From a virus, in the IMG/VR virus record IMGVR_UViG_3300044294_000190, positions 1 through 64,000 of that record: 64,000 nucleotides of DNA. The stretch is one strand, 5' to 3'. Positions 42,657-50,910 of the stretch are shown here, piece by piece (positions within the stretch are counted from its first letter, which is position 1; every line of letters starts with the position of its first letter). The position numbers were made by a program, and so were the translations under genes. Below the pieces are notes generated by a model, which was given only the letters and a program-made list of their open reading frames with translations, searched no databases and had not been told where the DNA came from.

Positions 42657-43828
42657 TTTTTATTTTTTGTCTCAATTGTTTTTGCAAAAAGTTCCGTGTT
42701 TTCATATATAGCCCAACCACTATAAATTGGAATTACTTCGTATTTAAATCGGTGTTCTCCGTTTGTTTCGTAAGTAACCACACTAAAACCTTGTTGCCAA
42801 TTTTCATAACGTGTAAGCGGCCTTCCATCAAGATCCACACCACCTCTTGTAGACGGTACAGCACCATCAATCCGAGCAAGACAACCTGGAGACGCAGCCA
42901 TGATAGTGCGAGGTCCAGAAAAATCTTCACGAGTTTTAAACGCAGTTTCAATTCGATGAATGTGACCATAAATCACGCTCGTTTTTTCATTGTTAAGGTA
43001 AACGTGGGCAGTTGAACCGGATGATTTAACACGATCTCCGTGAATAACGCGAAGTTTTTCGTTAATCCAATAATCTGATGCCGGATATCCAGGCCGGTAT
43101 TCAACACCATATTCCTCCATCCTGCACAAATACGGAATAGTAAGTACAGGCCACGAGTCAGGGATATTTCCTTTTCGCAACCCATACGCTGCTGCCGCAT
43201 TTGTCAGTAAATATTTTGGCATTCGTTCCTCGTGATTGCCTGCAAGCCAAATGATTTTGGCTTTTGGAGCAGCTGCCCGCATTTGTGCGCAGAATGTAGT
43301 AGCGCGGTCAATAGCCGCTTGGGTAGTTTGTTGATAAGCAGGAGTGGTCAAATACTTGCCCATTTCAGGCAAATCTAAGTTATCTCCTACGCACACAATA
43401 GTTTCTGGCTGAATCATTGTAATAGCTTCCATTACCACCGCAATAGCTTTTTCGTCGTGAGTTTCGTACAACACGCCGTCTCTGCCGCGATAGTAACCAA
43501 TTTGTGCGTCTGGAACAATTACGTCTTTTTTAAATGTCCCACGTGTTTTTGTAATTCCTTTTTTCTTTTCAATAATTTGAACGGGACCACGTTGGATTAC
43601 CGGCCACTCAGGTCCCTGCTCCCATTTAGGAGAAAATTGAATTGCCGCAAGGTCCTGTACTTCTGCTTCATTTTGATCGTTTTTAAACATTTGTTGATAC
43701 AAAGAAACTTGTTTAATATCACCAATGTCTTCAAGCGAAATGTTTTTTCGTTCAAGCAGCTCAGCAATTTTTCCAAGCAGTTTTTCTTTTTGTTGCGTTT
43801 TTAAAACGTCATTCACTATGTTCGACAC
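42653..43828 (-). CDS. calcineurin-like metallophosphoesterase
   Basis: 391 residues from GTG 43828 with AAGGAG upstream. The N-terminal ~100 residues include a helical part (QQKEKLLGKIAELLERKNIS) and may bind partners. The phosphoesterase core has VPDAQIGYY (metal Asp), VCVGDNLDLP (GD), LAGNHEERMP (GNHE), VIHGDRVK and YGHIHR (GHxH): all five metal motifs are present. Family members split phosphodiesters or phosphomonoesters. Phage versions near head genes have no proven role; DNA processing or end repair is possible. It is coupled to the protease gene by ATGA. Confidence 0.85.
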   Translation of the reverse strand: MSNIVNDVLKTQQKEKLLGKIAELLERKNISLEDIGDIKQVSLYQQMFKNDQNEAEVQDLAAIQFSPKWEQGPEWPVIQRGPVQIIEKKKGITKTRGTFKKDVIVPDAQIGYYRGRDGVLYETHDEKAIAVVMEAITMIQPETIVCVGDNLDLPEMGKYLTTPAYQQTTQAAIDRATTFCAQMRAAAPKAKIIWLAGNHEERMPKYLLTNAAAAYGLRKGNIPDSWPVLTIPYLCRMEEYGVEYRPGYPASDYWINEKLRVIHGDRVKSSGSTAHVYLNNEKTSVIYGHIHRIETAFKTREDFSGPRTIMAASPGCLARIDGAVPSTRGGVDLDGRPLTRYENWQQGFSVVTYETNGEHRFKYEVIPIYSGWAIYENTELFAKTIETKNKK

Positions 43829-44093
43829 AAGAGCACTCCTTGTTTACGTGACGTTGAATTGCTGAAACACTAATGTTTAATTTATTTTTTCGCATGATTC
43901 GAGCCAACCACACGGTACTGTACGTTTTACCGTGACCACTTCCAGTGTCTTTTCTAATCAATGAAATTGCGTCGTAAAGAGCTTTTTGCTCAGATTCGTC
44001 CTTCAACGAATTCAGAATTTTTATAAACTTACACTCTCGGTTCAATACCTTTGGTGCGGCTTGTAAATCAGAAATTAAAGAGCTTTTAGACAT
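43809..44093 (-). CDS. small HTH-like hypothetical protein
   Basis: 94 residues, helical and basic, with a possible helix-turn-helix between about residues 65 and 88 (WLARIMRKNKLNISVSAIQR). The C-terminus is Cys-containing (CSCVEHSE). Overlaps the metallophosphoesterase start by 20 bases and the small gene upstream by 8. A DNA-binding or terminase small-subunit-like role is conceivable because the frame is near packaging genes, but this is weak. Confidence 0.6.
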   Translation of the reverse strand: MSKSSLISDLQAAPKVLNRECKFIKILNSLKDESEQKALYDAISLIRKDTGSGHGKTYSTVWLARIMRKNKLNISVSAIQRHVNKECSCVEHSE

Positions 44094-44232
44094 GGCTCTT
44101 CTTCTTTTTGCGGCGATCTACCAGTTCTTTGTCAAGTCGACCAAGAAGAGAAAATAGCAATTCTTCTTCAATTGATCCTGGATAAACTTTGCGGAGGAAA
44201 TAGATGATAAGTTTGAGGTCGTCGGTGCTCAC
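44086..44232 (-). CDS. small ORF, helical and basic
   Basis: 48 residues from GTG 44232 to TAA 44086. Sequence is amphipathic: STDDLKLIIYFLRKVYPGSI, EEELLFSLLGRLDKELVDRR, then KKKKSHV. Its stop overlaps the start of the next gene (ATGTCTAA). There is no strong SD but the frame fills a 160-base gap with good codon character. Possibly a partner of the adjacent HTH-like protein. Confidence 0.5.
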   Translation of the reverse strand: MSTDDLKLIIYFLRKVYPGSIEEELLFSLLGRLDKELVDRRKKKKSHV

Positions 44233-44251
44233 GTAATCAACTCTACCCTAT

Positions 44252-44824
44252 TTAAGGTAGAATGTCAACTATGGGAGCAACATTGTTCTTTTGCATGTAT
44301 TCCACAACCGCTGGGGGCGGGGTCGAGCCCCTTACGTAGCGCAAGTGCCACGGCTCTTCTGGAACAACTTCCCAGCTAAATCCAAACGTGGAAACGTTAT
44401 CAATAAGCCACTTTAAACGCTTGGGTTCGGCGGCAGTATGCACGTCAACAGCAATACCAAGATTATGTTGAGATGTTCCAGGCGCGGCAAGGCTGGCAAG
44501 TTTGGGGTCTTTTTTATACCATTTGACACCGTTAAACATTCGCGTTGCATTGCCGTTTGGTTTTTTTGTGTAGCGTTGTTTAAACGCCGCAAGTTGAGCA
44601 TCATACGTGCGATAGGTATCGCCAGCCGAAACGGGCTTCAGTTCAACACCATCAGCCTTTGCTTTTTCGACCATCGCCGCCCACGCAGCAGCCGCAATCC
44701 AATGCAATTTGCCACCACCAACGGCTGGGCGCAACAGCGAATCGGGAAGTCTGCCCGGCTCAACACCCTTTAGATCATCGGGAAGTTTTACAGGAACAAC
44801 GTAGTCCCAAGCAACCTTAGACAT
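44252..44824 (-). CDS. endolysin, M15 D-Ala-D-Ala carboxypeptidase
   Basis: 190 residues from ATG 44824 with AGGAT upstream. M15/VanY motifs: SAGDTYRTYDAQLAAF, then GTSQHNLGIAVDVH (zinc His and Asp) and EEPWHLRY (second His). It has no signal peptide or wall-binding domain, so export would depend on a holin, supplied by the small membrane proteins upstream. It cuts peptide cross-links of peptidoglycan. The tail protein at 28380-31235 carries another M15-type domain. Confidence 0.88.
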   Translation of the reverse strand: MSKVAWDYVVPVKLPDDLKGVEPGRLPDSLLRPAVGGGKLHWIAAAAWAAMVEKAKADGVELKPVSAGDTYRTYDAQLAAFKQRYTKKPNGNATRMFNGVKWYKKDPKLASLAAPGTSQHNLGIAVDVHTAAEPKRLKWLIDNVSTFGFSWEVVPEEPWHLRYVRGSTPPPAVVEYMQKNNVAPIVDILP

Positions 44825-45098
44825 TGTTATCCTCAGTAGTAGTGCTTTCTTCATCTTCTCGATTGCGGCCAGTAGAAATCATCAAACCAGCAAGAGTGCC
44901 GGTAATAAAGGTAGCAATTGACGACAAAACGCTAAAAAACATTTTATCATTTTCTGATTGAACCCCAATTGGTTGAGCTACAAACACCAATGCATACAAA
45001 ACCCCTGTGGTAGTAATTAACAACACCCCAGCCAATACACAACCTACGATAAACTTAAGTCGTGCGTCAAGGTCTTCTGAGGTAAGCTTATCTTTCAT
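44817..45098 (-). CDS. holin-like membrane protein, two helices
   Basis: 93 residues from ATG 45098 with GGAGACAGAAG upstream. Two membrane helices: FIVGCVLAGVLLITTTGVLY and FFSVLSSIATFITGTLAGLM, joined by a polar loop; short charged N-terminus and a Glu/Asp/Thr-rich C-terminal tail. Overlaps the endolysin start by 8 bases. Topology and place fit a class II holin. Confidence 0.7.
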   Translation of the reverse strand: MKDKLTSEDLDARLKFIVGCVLAGVLLITTTGVLYALVFVAQPIGVQSENDKMFFSVLSSIATFITGTLAGLMISTGRNREDEESTTTEDNNV

Positions 45099-45283
45099 TC
45101 TTCTGTCTCCTGTTCCCAATCAAAATCAATGAGGTCTTTTGAACATGCGCCATCTACCTTGCAATAAGGAGGGTTACAAGCCTCTTCTTCCCATTTCTCA
45201 GGATCTTGGCATTCGTATCTATAGTGGCCGTCATATCCGCATCCAGCAAGAAACAGCAGTAAAACGACAACGACATTTTTCAT
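45095..45283 (-). CDS. small lipoprotein
   Basis: 62 residues. A lipoprotein signal peptide is clear: KNVVVVLLLFLAGC with lipobox LAGC (C15). The mature part is short and Cys-rich (YECQDPEKWEEEACNPPYCK, then GACSKDL) with a C-terminal acidic tail, suggesting disulfides outside the membrane. Size and place recall Rz1-type spanin lipoproteins of Gram-negative phages, but no Rz partner is seen, so superinfection exclusion or wall binding are alternatives. Confidence 0.75.
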   Translation of the reverse strand: MKNVVVVLLLFLAGCGYDGHYRYECQDPEKWEEEACNPPYCKVDGACSKDLIDFDWEQETEE

Positions 45284-45534
45284 TAAACCTCTTCTTTTGG
45301 AGCTTTTTTGTCCACCTTTGCAAAAACAGCATTAATTTCATCCGTGTCAAGTTTTCCGTCATCAAGAAATTCTCGAGCCAAACCTTCGGCCACCGTGGCT
45401 ACACCAGCAATTCCCGCCATAAACACGGCTTTCCAAACAGGAACTCCGGCAATAGTTCCAGCGCCAATAATCCCAAGGCCGCTTGCGGCAAATGTCGCAA
45501 GCATACGAAGAAGAATATTTTTTAAAACTGACAT
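45283..45534 (-). CDS. membrane protein, holin-like
   Basis: 83 residues. Hydrophobic helices ILLRMLATFAASGLGIIGAG and VWKAVFMAGIAGVATVAEGL, then an acidic-basic tail (DDGKLDTDEINAVFAK). This layout with a short polar C-terminal region occurs in phage holins of the LLH type. It is coupled to the lipoprotein gene and is part of the lysis cluster. Confidence 0.65.
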   Translation of the reverse strand: MSVLKNILLRMLATFAASGLGIIGAGTIAGVPVWKAVFMAGIAGVATVAEGLAREFLDDGKLDTDEINAVFAKVDKKAPKEEV

Positions 45535-45537
45535 AAC

Positions 45538-45753
45538 TTACTTTTTCGTAACATGCCACTCAATGTGGTCATTTAGTCGAGTGCCTACTTTGTCAACGCT
45601 TCTCTTAACATTTTTTATTTCATTCATTACAACGTCATGGTCAACTTTGTTTTCATGTCTAAAATCAATCACAAACTTAATGAGATAACCAATACCTGCA
45701 CCAAACAATGGAATGGTTGTGCTTACTATTGCAATCCAAATCGCCTCATTCAT
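45538..45753 (-). CDS. single-pass membrane protein with coiled-coil tail
   Basis: 71 residues. One or two hydrophobic segments at the N-terminus (IWIAIVSTTIPLFGAGIGYL IKFVI) then a charged helical tail with heptad-like spacing (DHDVVMNEIKNVKRSVDKVG, TRLNDHIEWH). It resembles small DUF2746-like phage membrane proteins. As the first gene in the membrane cluster it may be a holin, antiholin or spanin partner. Confidence 0.65.
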   Translation of the reverse strand: MNEAIWIAIVSTTIPLFGAGIGYLIKFVIDFRHENKVDHDVVMNEIKNVKRSVDKVGTRLNDHIEWHVTKK

Positions 45754-45755
45754 AA

Positions 45756-46904
45756 TTATGCACGTCGTCCCTTTTTACGAATGTTTATTGGAACAGCATT
45801 GGAGTATTTAGTGGGAATACCTTCCGCAGATCCAATTGAAGCATCTGGGTTAAGTGGTCGAATAAAACTACTTGGGCCAGCTTTATATCCAGACCGTCTA
45901 AACCCAGGGGTAATCTTGTGACGAAGCAACCCAACTTTTCCACCATGACCCATATACTCGTCTAAGAAACGTACATCATGGGTATCCGAATCGTAAGTAG
46001 AAAAAGTTTGGCGGTTACCATGGCGGTCAACCATGTCCCATTGTTTTGGCTTTTTCTGACCATCTTTTGCCCATACAACAGCCTGTGCTGTTTTACCCGC
46101 GTCAACTCGTTGACGCACGCGTTCAACAGGGGTCTGTTCGCTAATACTTCCAGTTAGCCTGTAGTTAGCAGGAACATCGTAGTCAAACTCGCGCTCACCG
46201 GGGCGCAACACTCTGTTCATTGTTTGTTTTGTGTAGTTTGAATGCGTAAGATACGGGTAAGCTTTAGCCAATCCAATGGCTTCATTGTCACGAGAACCTT
46301 TTATATTAAAGTCGTGAATCCACGGACCAGCCATTGTTGTTTGATGCCACGGAACATCAGACCACATGTTTCCTCGCAAAACAGGAATCATTCCAGAAGA
46401 TCGCGCTAATCTAGCACCTTTGCGAGATTCCATAATTGCCAACGCTCCGGCATATTGTGGATTCTCTGCCCAATATGCAGAACGAATCTTTTGCGCTTGG
46501 ATTACGGCGTTGTTTTCTGGTGACCCTATGCCAGCATGGCCGCTTTCGGCGTTGCATAACGTTGTGCACTCTGGTGTCCTACAACCAGAGCAGGAGTCAA
46601 AAATTCCACTAGTATCTGCATGAGCAAGAGACATTCCCATTTGATGCGTGGCCCTAACTCGAGGGTCTGGGTGCTCTAAATTTTTTAGAATTTTTGTATT
46701 TTGCCAAGCTCTTCTTCTTGGTCCCGGACCTTGAGAACCACTAATCATCTGCAATCCAGCGCCACCACGAGAAGTCTGTGAGCTCTTAAACAAATCCCAA
46801 TCGTTTTGAACTTTACGTTGCCCTTCAAAAGTAGAAAGAAGTGCTCGGTATTCAGATTCACTTACAGAGTTGACAATGTCCGTCAACGGTTTCTTACGTG
46901 CCAT
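45756..46904 (-). CDS. GP88-like protein with a Cys cluster
   Basis: 382 residues. A four-Cys cluster at C105, C108, C113, C117 (CSGCRTPECTTLC) is followed by SGHAGIGSPENNAVIQAQKI, a WAENP segment, ESRKGARLARSSGMIPVLRG, NMWSDVPWH, IHDFNIKGSRDNEAIGLA, and YLTHSNYTKQTM. This order of Cys cluster, 'sDvPWe'-like and 'yDYtK'-like motifs matches the phage 'gene product 88' family. No biochemical role is known; the Cys group may hold a metal or an iron-sulfur cluster. It lies between lysis genes and terminase. The N-terminal 100 residues (with HQMGMSLAHADTSG) are polar. Confidence 0.72.
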   Translation of the reverse strand: MARKKPLTDIVNSVSESEYRALLSTFEGQRKVQNDWDLFKSSQTSRGGAGLQMISGSQGPGPRRRAWQNTKILKNLEHPDPRVRATHQMGMSLAHADTSGIFDSCSGCRTPECTTLCNAESGHAGIGSPENNAVIQAQKIRSAYWAENPQYAGALAIMESRKGARLARSSGMIPVLRGNMWSDVPWHQTTMAGPWIHDFNIKGSRDNEAIGLAKAYPYLTHSNYTKQTMNRVLRPGEREFDYDVPANYRLTGSISEQTPVERVRQRVDAGKTAQAVVWAKDGQKKPKQWDMVDRHGNRQTFSTYDSDTHDVRFLDEYMGHGGKVGLLRHKITPGFRRSGYKAGPSSFIRPLNPDASIGSAEGIPTKYSNAVPINIRKKGRRA

Positions 46905-46906
46905 AT

Positions 46907-47446
46907 TTATTCTCCTATTGGGTAGTCGTATTTATCTTTTTTACCTTCCGACACATGCATAGAACGACGACGAAGATCGTCTTCCTGCAACAGTCGGCCA
47001 ACTTCTTCAGGTTTTGCCACGCTGGATTTCTTTTGATCAAGTATTGGTTTTTGAGGACCAAAAGTATCTATTGGATTTTGAAATTGCACTGAAGATATGA
47101 TTTGATTATCATTACCATCTCCGGCAAGGTTTTTTTGCACAGAATACCCGGTTGGCTGATATGTATTTACCCCAAGTACGTTTTTAAGGAATGTAGTCAA
47201 AACAAAAGGATGTCGACGTTCCCGAACCTTGGGCGGCGGGGCAACTTGAAAAACTGCGTTAAATGCATTAATGCGGCTTTGATACATCCCAGGACTGTAG
47301 ACACCCGGGGTGTAATAACCTTGCGGGGATAAACCGTAGCGCTGGGCAATACCCGACTGCAGGTCTTCCGTGTCTGTCAGCCGATCAGTTGGCTCATCAG
47401 CCTCGCTGACACCAATGTCGGCGCCAGTGTCTGCGCCGCCTTCCAT
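46907..47446 (-). CDS. hypothetical protein
   Basis: 179 residues. Acidic N-terminus (GGADTGADIGVSEADEPTDR), then a Tyr/Pro/Gly-rich stretch (YGLSPQGYYTPGVYSPGMYQ) and a C-terminal charged region (QEDDLRRRSMHVSEGKKDKY). No motif recognised. Low-complexity N-terminus and Tyr/Pro content recall virion-associated disordered proteins. Confidence 0.6.
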   Translation of the reverse strand: MEGGADTGADIGVSEADEPTDRLTDTEDLQSGIAQRYGLSPQGYYTPGVYSPGMYQSRINAFNAVFQVAPPPKVRERRHPFVLTTFLKNVLGVNTYQPTGYSVQKNLAGDGNDNQIISSVQFQNPIDTFGPQKPILDQKKSSVAKPEEVGRLLQEDDLRRRSMHVSEGKKDKYDYPIGE

Positions 47447-47448
47447 AG

Positions 47449-47856
47449 CTAGTCAGAAACAACCGTGGGGTTCGGGCGGTTCATGTGGCCGCCATCGTTG
47501 TAAGAGTACTCCCACTGCGGCATTCCATCGCCAGCCATTGCTCCCTCAACAAACTCGCTAAGCACTGACGGCGCTTCAATCCAGGAAGCTGAACCTACGT
47601 GTGCTCGCTCGCGCATGGTGTCTGCGGCGTGTTTGTAGAACATTTCCGCGTTGTTGTGGTTTTGACGCCTTGGTGATGGGGCAGTGTCCATGTACGCGCC
47701 GACTGCAAAGTCATTTGGAACGTCGGTGTCGGTTGCGACACCCTCCTCAAAGCGGAGGGGACCCTTATTCATCGGGATGCTCGGGGCCATTGAGCGCTCG
47801 AAAAGAATCTCGTCTCGGCTTCGCTCAGGGAACATTGGGGCAGGTGAAACTGTCAT
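47449..47856 (-). CDS. hypothetical protein
   Basis: 135 residues, polar, with Arg/Asn/Pro runs (PSPRRQNHNNAEMFYKHAAD) and a C-terminal DGGHMNRPNPTVVSD. No family recognised. It is next to the terminase gene. Its start codon lies beside an inverted repeat that may cover the ribosome binding site. Confidence 0.6.
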   Translation of the reverse strand: MTVSPAPMFPERSRDEILFERSMAPSIPMNKGPLRFEEGVATDTDVPNDFAVGAYMDTAPSPRRQNHNNAEMFYKHAADTMRERAHVGSASWIEAPSVLSEFVEGAMAGDGMPQWEYSYNDGGHMNRPNPTVVSD

Positions 47857-47883
47857 GTAACACTCCTTAGATTGACGTGTTAC
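47857..47883 (-). promoter_or_regulatory. inverted repeat over the ribosome binding site
   Basis: GTAACAC (47857-47863) and GTGTTAC (47877-47883) form a perfect 7-bp inverted repeat that ends right before the ATG of the gene at 47449-47856, with AAGGAG at the stem-loop boundary. Folding of the mRNA would partly hide the SD. Pairing is seen; regulation is inference. Confidence 0.3.
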
Positions 47884-47895
47884 TCAAGAATACCA

Positions 47896-49452
47896 TTAAT
47901 TAAAGAAAGGGTTTTCTGATACCTGGATGGTGGGTAAGGTGTCGTGAATGGTCATGGAACACGCTATTGCTAGTGAATCTGGGTAGTCGTCAAATGCGCC
48001 TTTTTCATCAGGGGCTTCTGCCAACATGTACGGACCTCGATAAATTTTTTCAAGGTCGTTCATTTGTTGATTAAAACGCTTCCACATCCTAGAACGCCGC
48101 GCTCTAGAGTGACCGGGAATGACCAGCTGTTCTCTTTGAATAAGTTCGGTAAGATGCACCCACCGTTCGTTTTGATTTTTTGAGTCCGACGCTACGGCAA
48201 TAATTTCAATTTGGGGCAACAAGATCTGCAGACGCTCGGCAACTGCCCCACCCACTCCTTGGGCATCAACTCCAATTCTTAGTATTTCGTAATTACGCAA
48301 AAACTCAATGATTTGAAAATATTGCTGCTCCCACTCCTCATTATGGATTTCCAGCCAATTAAGGATTCGATGCTCGTAAAAGCCAAAAGGATCCGGGTGG
48401 TCCCAATCAACCCACACAACCGTCACAACTGTTGAGTCGTTAGATCTAGCTACGTCAATACCAACAACAACTTGAGTACGCCACCATTGTTTAACCATGG
48501 GCATGGAAGGGTCGTACAACCGCTCTAACCGTTCTTCAGTAACAAACATTCCCTTTTCAAGCATCCATCTATTGCAATACGACATTTGAAATTCGTCAGA
48601 ATCTTCCCCAATACGCAACTTTTCTTTAGAAATAAACTTGGCATAATTGTTGTTGTACTTAGCAGCAACTTTCCAATCGTATTCAAAATGACATTCTCTA
48701 AAGTTACGAGTTCTGTTGTTGACTCGTCGTTTGTTGTATTGAATCATTTTGTAAAAGTAAGATTTGTTACGAGTTGCGGTCCCAGTAAGCATGATGCTTC
48801 CGTTGTTAAACGCCAACATTGGTTTGATGGATTTGGCGATAACAAATTCGTCTGCTTCTTGAGCCTCGTCAATTAATATAAAGTGATAAGTTTTTGATTC
48901 AATTTTTGCTTTAGGGTTACAAGTCTGCATGCGGCAAAGTGATCCAGAACGCTTAAGGGAAATGATCTTTCCTTTCCCGCGAGTGCCCCCCGCCTGAGTC
49001 TTGTCGTCAATTTCTGAGTCGAGAAGGAAATTAAGCGCGTGGTCGCTAGTAAGTTTGCTAACAATGCGACTAAAAACGGTGTCAGCTTGATCTTCAACTG
49101 GAGCAAATACCCCACACCAAAAACCTTTACTAAATTTTGACAACCACGTTGGGTATACAGGAGCAAGTTTTGGCAAGATAACCATCATTGCCGCTAAAAC
49201 ATTAGAAACTACTTCTGATTTACCACTTTGACGAGTAGCCACTAACGTCATTTCTTCACCATCACCCAAAACAATAGACTCAACCATGCGATATGCAATG
49301 GGTACTTGGTAAGGAAACAATTCAATATTACAAAATTGTTCCGTAAACAAAACTAATTTAGTGACTAATTGATCAACAAACTCAGCTGATGTTTCGTCTA
49401 ATTCTTCAGAAATGTCTTCTGGTAATAGTTCTTCATCCAAAACGTCAGACAT
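47896..49452 (-). CDS. terminase large subunit
   Basis: 518 residues. ATPase: LVATRQSGKSEVVSNVLAA (Walker A-like 72-80), FILIDEAQEAD (Walker B 194-199), LTGTATRNKSYFYK (coupling motif). Nuclease domain: VGIDVARSNDSTVVTVVWVD with metal-binding Asp, and a later IGVDAQGVGGAVAERLQILL with Asp, then DDYPDSLAIA. It powers DNA packaging and cuts the concatemer. Small-subunit gene not identified with certainty; the small HTH-like gene at 43809 or nearby unknown genes are candidates. Confidence 0.93.
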   Translation of the reverse strand: MSDVLDEELLPEDISEELDETSAEFVDQLVTKLVLFTEQFCNIELFPYQVPIAYRMVESIVLGDGEEMTLVATRQSGKSEVVSNVLAAMMVILPKLAPVYPTWLSKFSKGFWCGVFAPVEDQADTVFSRIVSKLTSDHALNFLLDSEIDDKTQAGGTRGKGKIISLKRSGSLCRMQTCNPKAKIESKTYHFILIDEAQEADEFVIAKSIKPMLAFNNGSIMLTGTATRNKSYFYKMIQYNKRRVNNRTRNFRECHFEYDWKVAAKYNNNYAKFISKEKLRIGEDSDEFQMSYCNRWMLEKGMFVTEERLERLYDPSMPMVKQWWRTQVVVGIDVARSNDSTVVTVVWVDWDHPDPFGFYEHRILNWLEIHNEEWEQQYFQIIEFLRNYEILRIGVDAQGVGGAVAERLQILLPQIEIIAVASDSKNQNERWVHLTELIQREQLVIPGHSRARRSRMWKRFNQQMNDLEKIYRGPYMLAEAPDEKGAFDDYPDSLAIACSMTIHDTLPTIQVSENPFFN

Positions 49453-49458
49453 AAAACT

Positions 49459-49686
49459 TTAAAATAACGTTAGTTGATCGGGATTTTCTCTCGGCCTTGG
49501 TTTATCAATACTTTCAATAACGTCTCTAACACGCAACAAAAACTCAAGCATTTCTTCAGATTTTACACACTGATACGTCCGCTCGATGGTAAACGACTCT
49601 TCAAAAAAAGTTTTATTACCAGGCATTCCCACTAGTTGAGCAACGTCTTGTGAAAGTCGTTGTATGTCTTTAAAGTATCTACTCAT
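49459..49686 (-). CDS. small helical protein ending in QLTLF
   Basis: 75 residues, mainly helical (SRYFKDIQRLSQDVAQLVGM, then a loop, then CVKSEEMLEFLLRVRDVIES). The C-terminus PRENPDQLTLF ends exactly with QLTLF, a strong match to the bacterial beta-clamp-binding pattern QL[SD]LF. The helical part could hold a DNA-binding or terminase-accessory role. Overlaps the next gene by 8 bases. Clamp binding is inference. Confidence 0.65.
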   Translation of the reverse strand: MSRYFKDIQRLSQDVAQLVGMPGNKTFFEESFTIERTYQCVKSEEMLEFLLRVRDVIESIDKPRPRENPDQLTLF

Positions 49687-49921
49687 TGTTTCCTCGTTTC
49701 TTTATCTCATCCCAGATTACCGTAATTGCTTCAATGTGTTGAGTAACTTCTTCCTCCGGACCCCTATGATATCGCCACTTGTCAAAAGCAGCGCCAAGCC
49801 CCATGATGCTTGAATCAATCCAAATTTTTAGAGATGGGCCGTCCAACAACGCTGCCCGTTGCTGTGCCCTAGTTGGTGTTTGATTGTTAAGTCCAGATTC
49901 TTGTTTTTTAAACAATTTCAT
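49679..49921 (-). CDS. hypothetical small protein
   Basis: 80 residues from ATG 49921 (longer TTG start unlikely). Polar N-terminus (KLFKKQESGLNNQTPTRAQQ), then LLDGPSLKIWIDSSIMGLGA and a helical end (EEVTQHIEAITVIWDEIKKR). No family recognised. Stop and start codons overlap neighbours in this series of small genes upstream of the terminase. Confidence 0.6.
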   Translation of the reverse strand: MKLFKKQESGLNNQTPTRAQQRAALLDGPSLKIWIDSSIMGLGAAFDKWRYHRGPEEEVTQHIEAITVIWDEIKKRGNNE

Positions 49922-50196
49922 TTCCAATCTCCAATTTCTTGTGATTTAACATCCATCATTCTTCCATTTAAAGCATACAAAAGCCCATCTTGCTCATCCA
50001 TTTTTGTTTGTGATTTTGTACAAATTCCAACCTGAAACACATATTTAAGAACACGTACCTGTAACCCTTTGCCTTTTCTCCAATATCCCCCTAATTCGTG
50101 AACCCACCCAGAAGATATAACGGGTATTTTTTTAACGCCGTTGTCCCTGATAATCCAATAAAAAGAACCAAACCCATAAACAACATTTAACTTCAT
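49918..50196 (-). CDS. hypothetical small protein
   Basis: 92 residues, alpha/beta: KLNVVYGFGSFYWIIRDNGV at the N-terminus, then GWVHELGGYWRKGKGLQVRV and a C-terminal EQDGLLYALNGRMMDVKSQE. Strand-rich with many aromatics. No family recognised. Coupled to the genes on both sides. Confidence 0.6.
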   Translation of the reverse strand: MKLNVVYGFGSFYWIIRDNGVKKIPVISSGWVHELGGYWRKGKGLQVRVLKYVFQVGICTKSQTKMDEQDGLLYALNGRMMDVKSQEIGDWK

Positions 50197-50205
50197 GTGT
50201 AGATT

Positions 50206-50877
50206 CTAGTCAAACAGACGTGGCTGTGCTGGACCCTGATCGGACTGTTGTCGTGGTTTAAACTCAGTTGCCCTTTCAACAGCATTGGCAACGTTTCCAA
50301 ATGTTCCTCGTTGAATTTTTGCACCAAGCTCAGATGCCGGTATTTTAGAAAAATGTTTTTCATCGTTGTACGGCATGTATCCAAACTGTTCTAAACCGTT
50401 AAGGGCTCGATTAATACTTTTACCTTTTGACAGGGCGGTGTAAAATCGTTTGGCGGCATACACTGGAACGTTTGTGTACATGTAGCGGTTTCCGTTTCGC
50501 CTTCCCGCTTTTCCGCGAAAATCCACATACATATCGCCCACTAGAGTATTGGGATTAAAGAAATACTGACAATATGAAAGACGGGTGCTGTCTTGTCCGT
50601 TTGTTCGTTCTCCCAACATTTCTTTTCTCGCGTTGTCATATCCAGGAGTAGCTGCTGTCCAAGGATCAAAGTTTTCCTCAATATTAAACAACGCTTCTCG
50701 AGTAGCTTCGTCGGCAAGCGCAAATTGCGCTAAAGAGTCTTTAATCCGTTGCCTGCCCTGCGCCCCAAGTCCGGGTTTAGTTGCACCACCTTTTCGTTGT
50801 TGCTTTTTAAGGGCAGCCAAATCCGCCCTTACTCGCTGACGACCAAGGTCTCCAAGGCCGGGTTTTCGTCTGGGCAT
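50206..50877 (-). CDS. hypothetical protein with an internal repeat and C-terminal QPRLFD
   Basis: 223 residues, basic. The first 55 residues hold a tandem duplication: KPGLGDLGRQRVRADLAAL and KPGLGAQGRQRIKDSLAQF. The middle (YVDFRGKAGRRNGNRYMYTN, then VYAAKRFYTALSKGKSINRA) looks folded. The end is QSDQGPAQPRLFD, close to the QLxLF clamp-binding ending but with Pro at the second place. DNA binding by the basic repeat is plausible; no family recognised. Confidence 0.65.
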   Translation of the reverse strand: MPRRKPGLGDLGRQRVRADLAALKKQQRKGGATKPGLGAQGRQRIKDSLAQFALADEATREALFNIEENFDPWTAATPGYDNARKEMLGERTNGQDSTRLSYCQYFFNPNTLVGDMYVDFRGKAGRRNGNRYMYTNVPVYAAKRFYTALSKGKSINRALNGLEQFGYMPYNDEKHFSKIPASELGAKIQRGTFGNVANAVERATEFKPRQQSDQGPAQPRLFD

Positions 50878-50910
50878 TTAACAATTATAGATTATTACTT
50901 GTTGGTGCAC

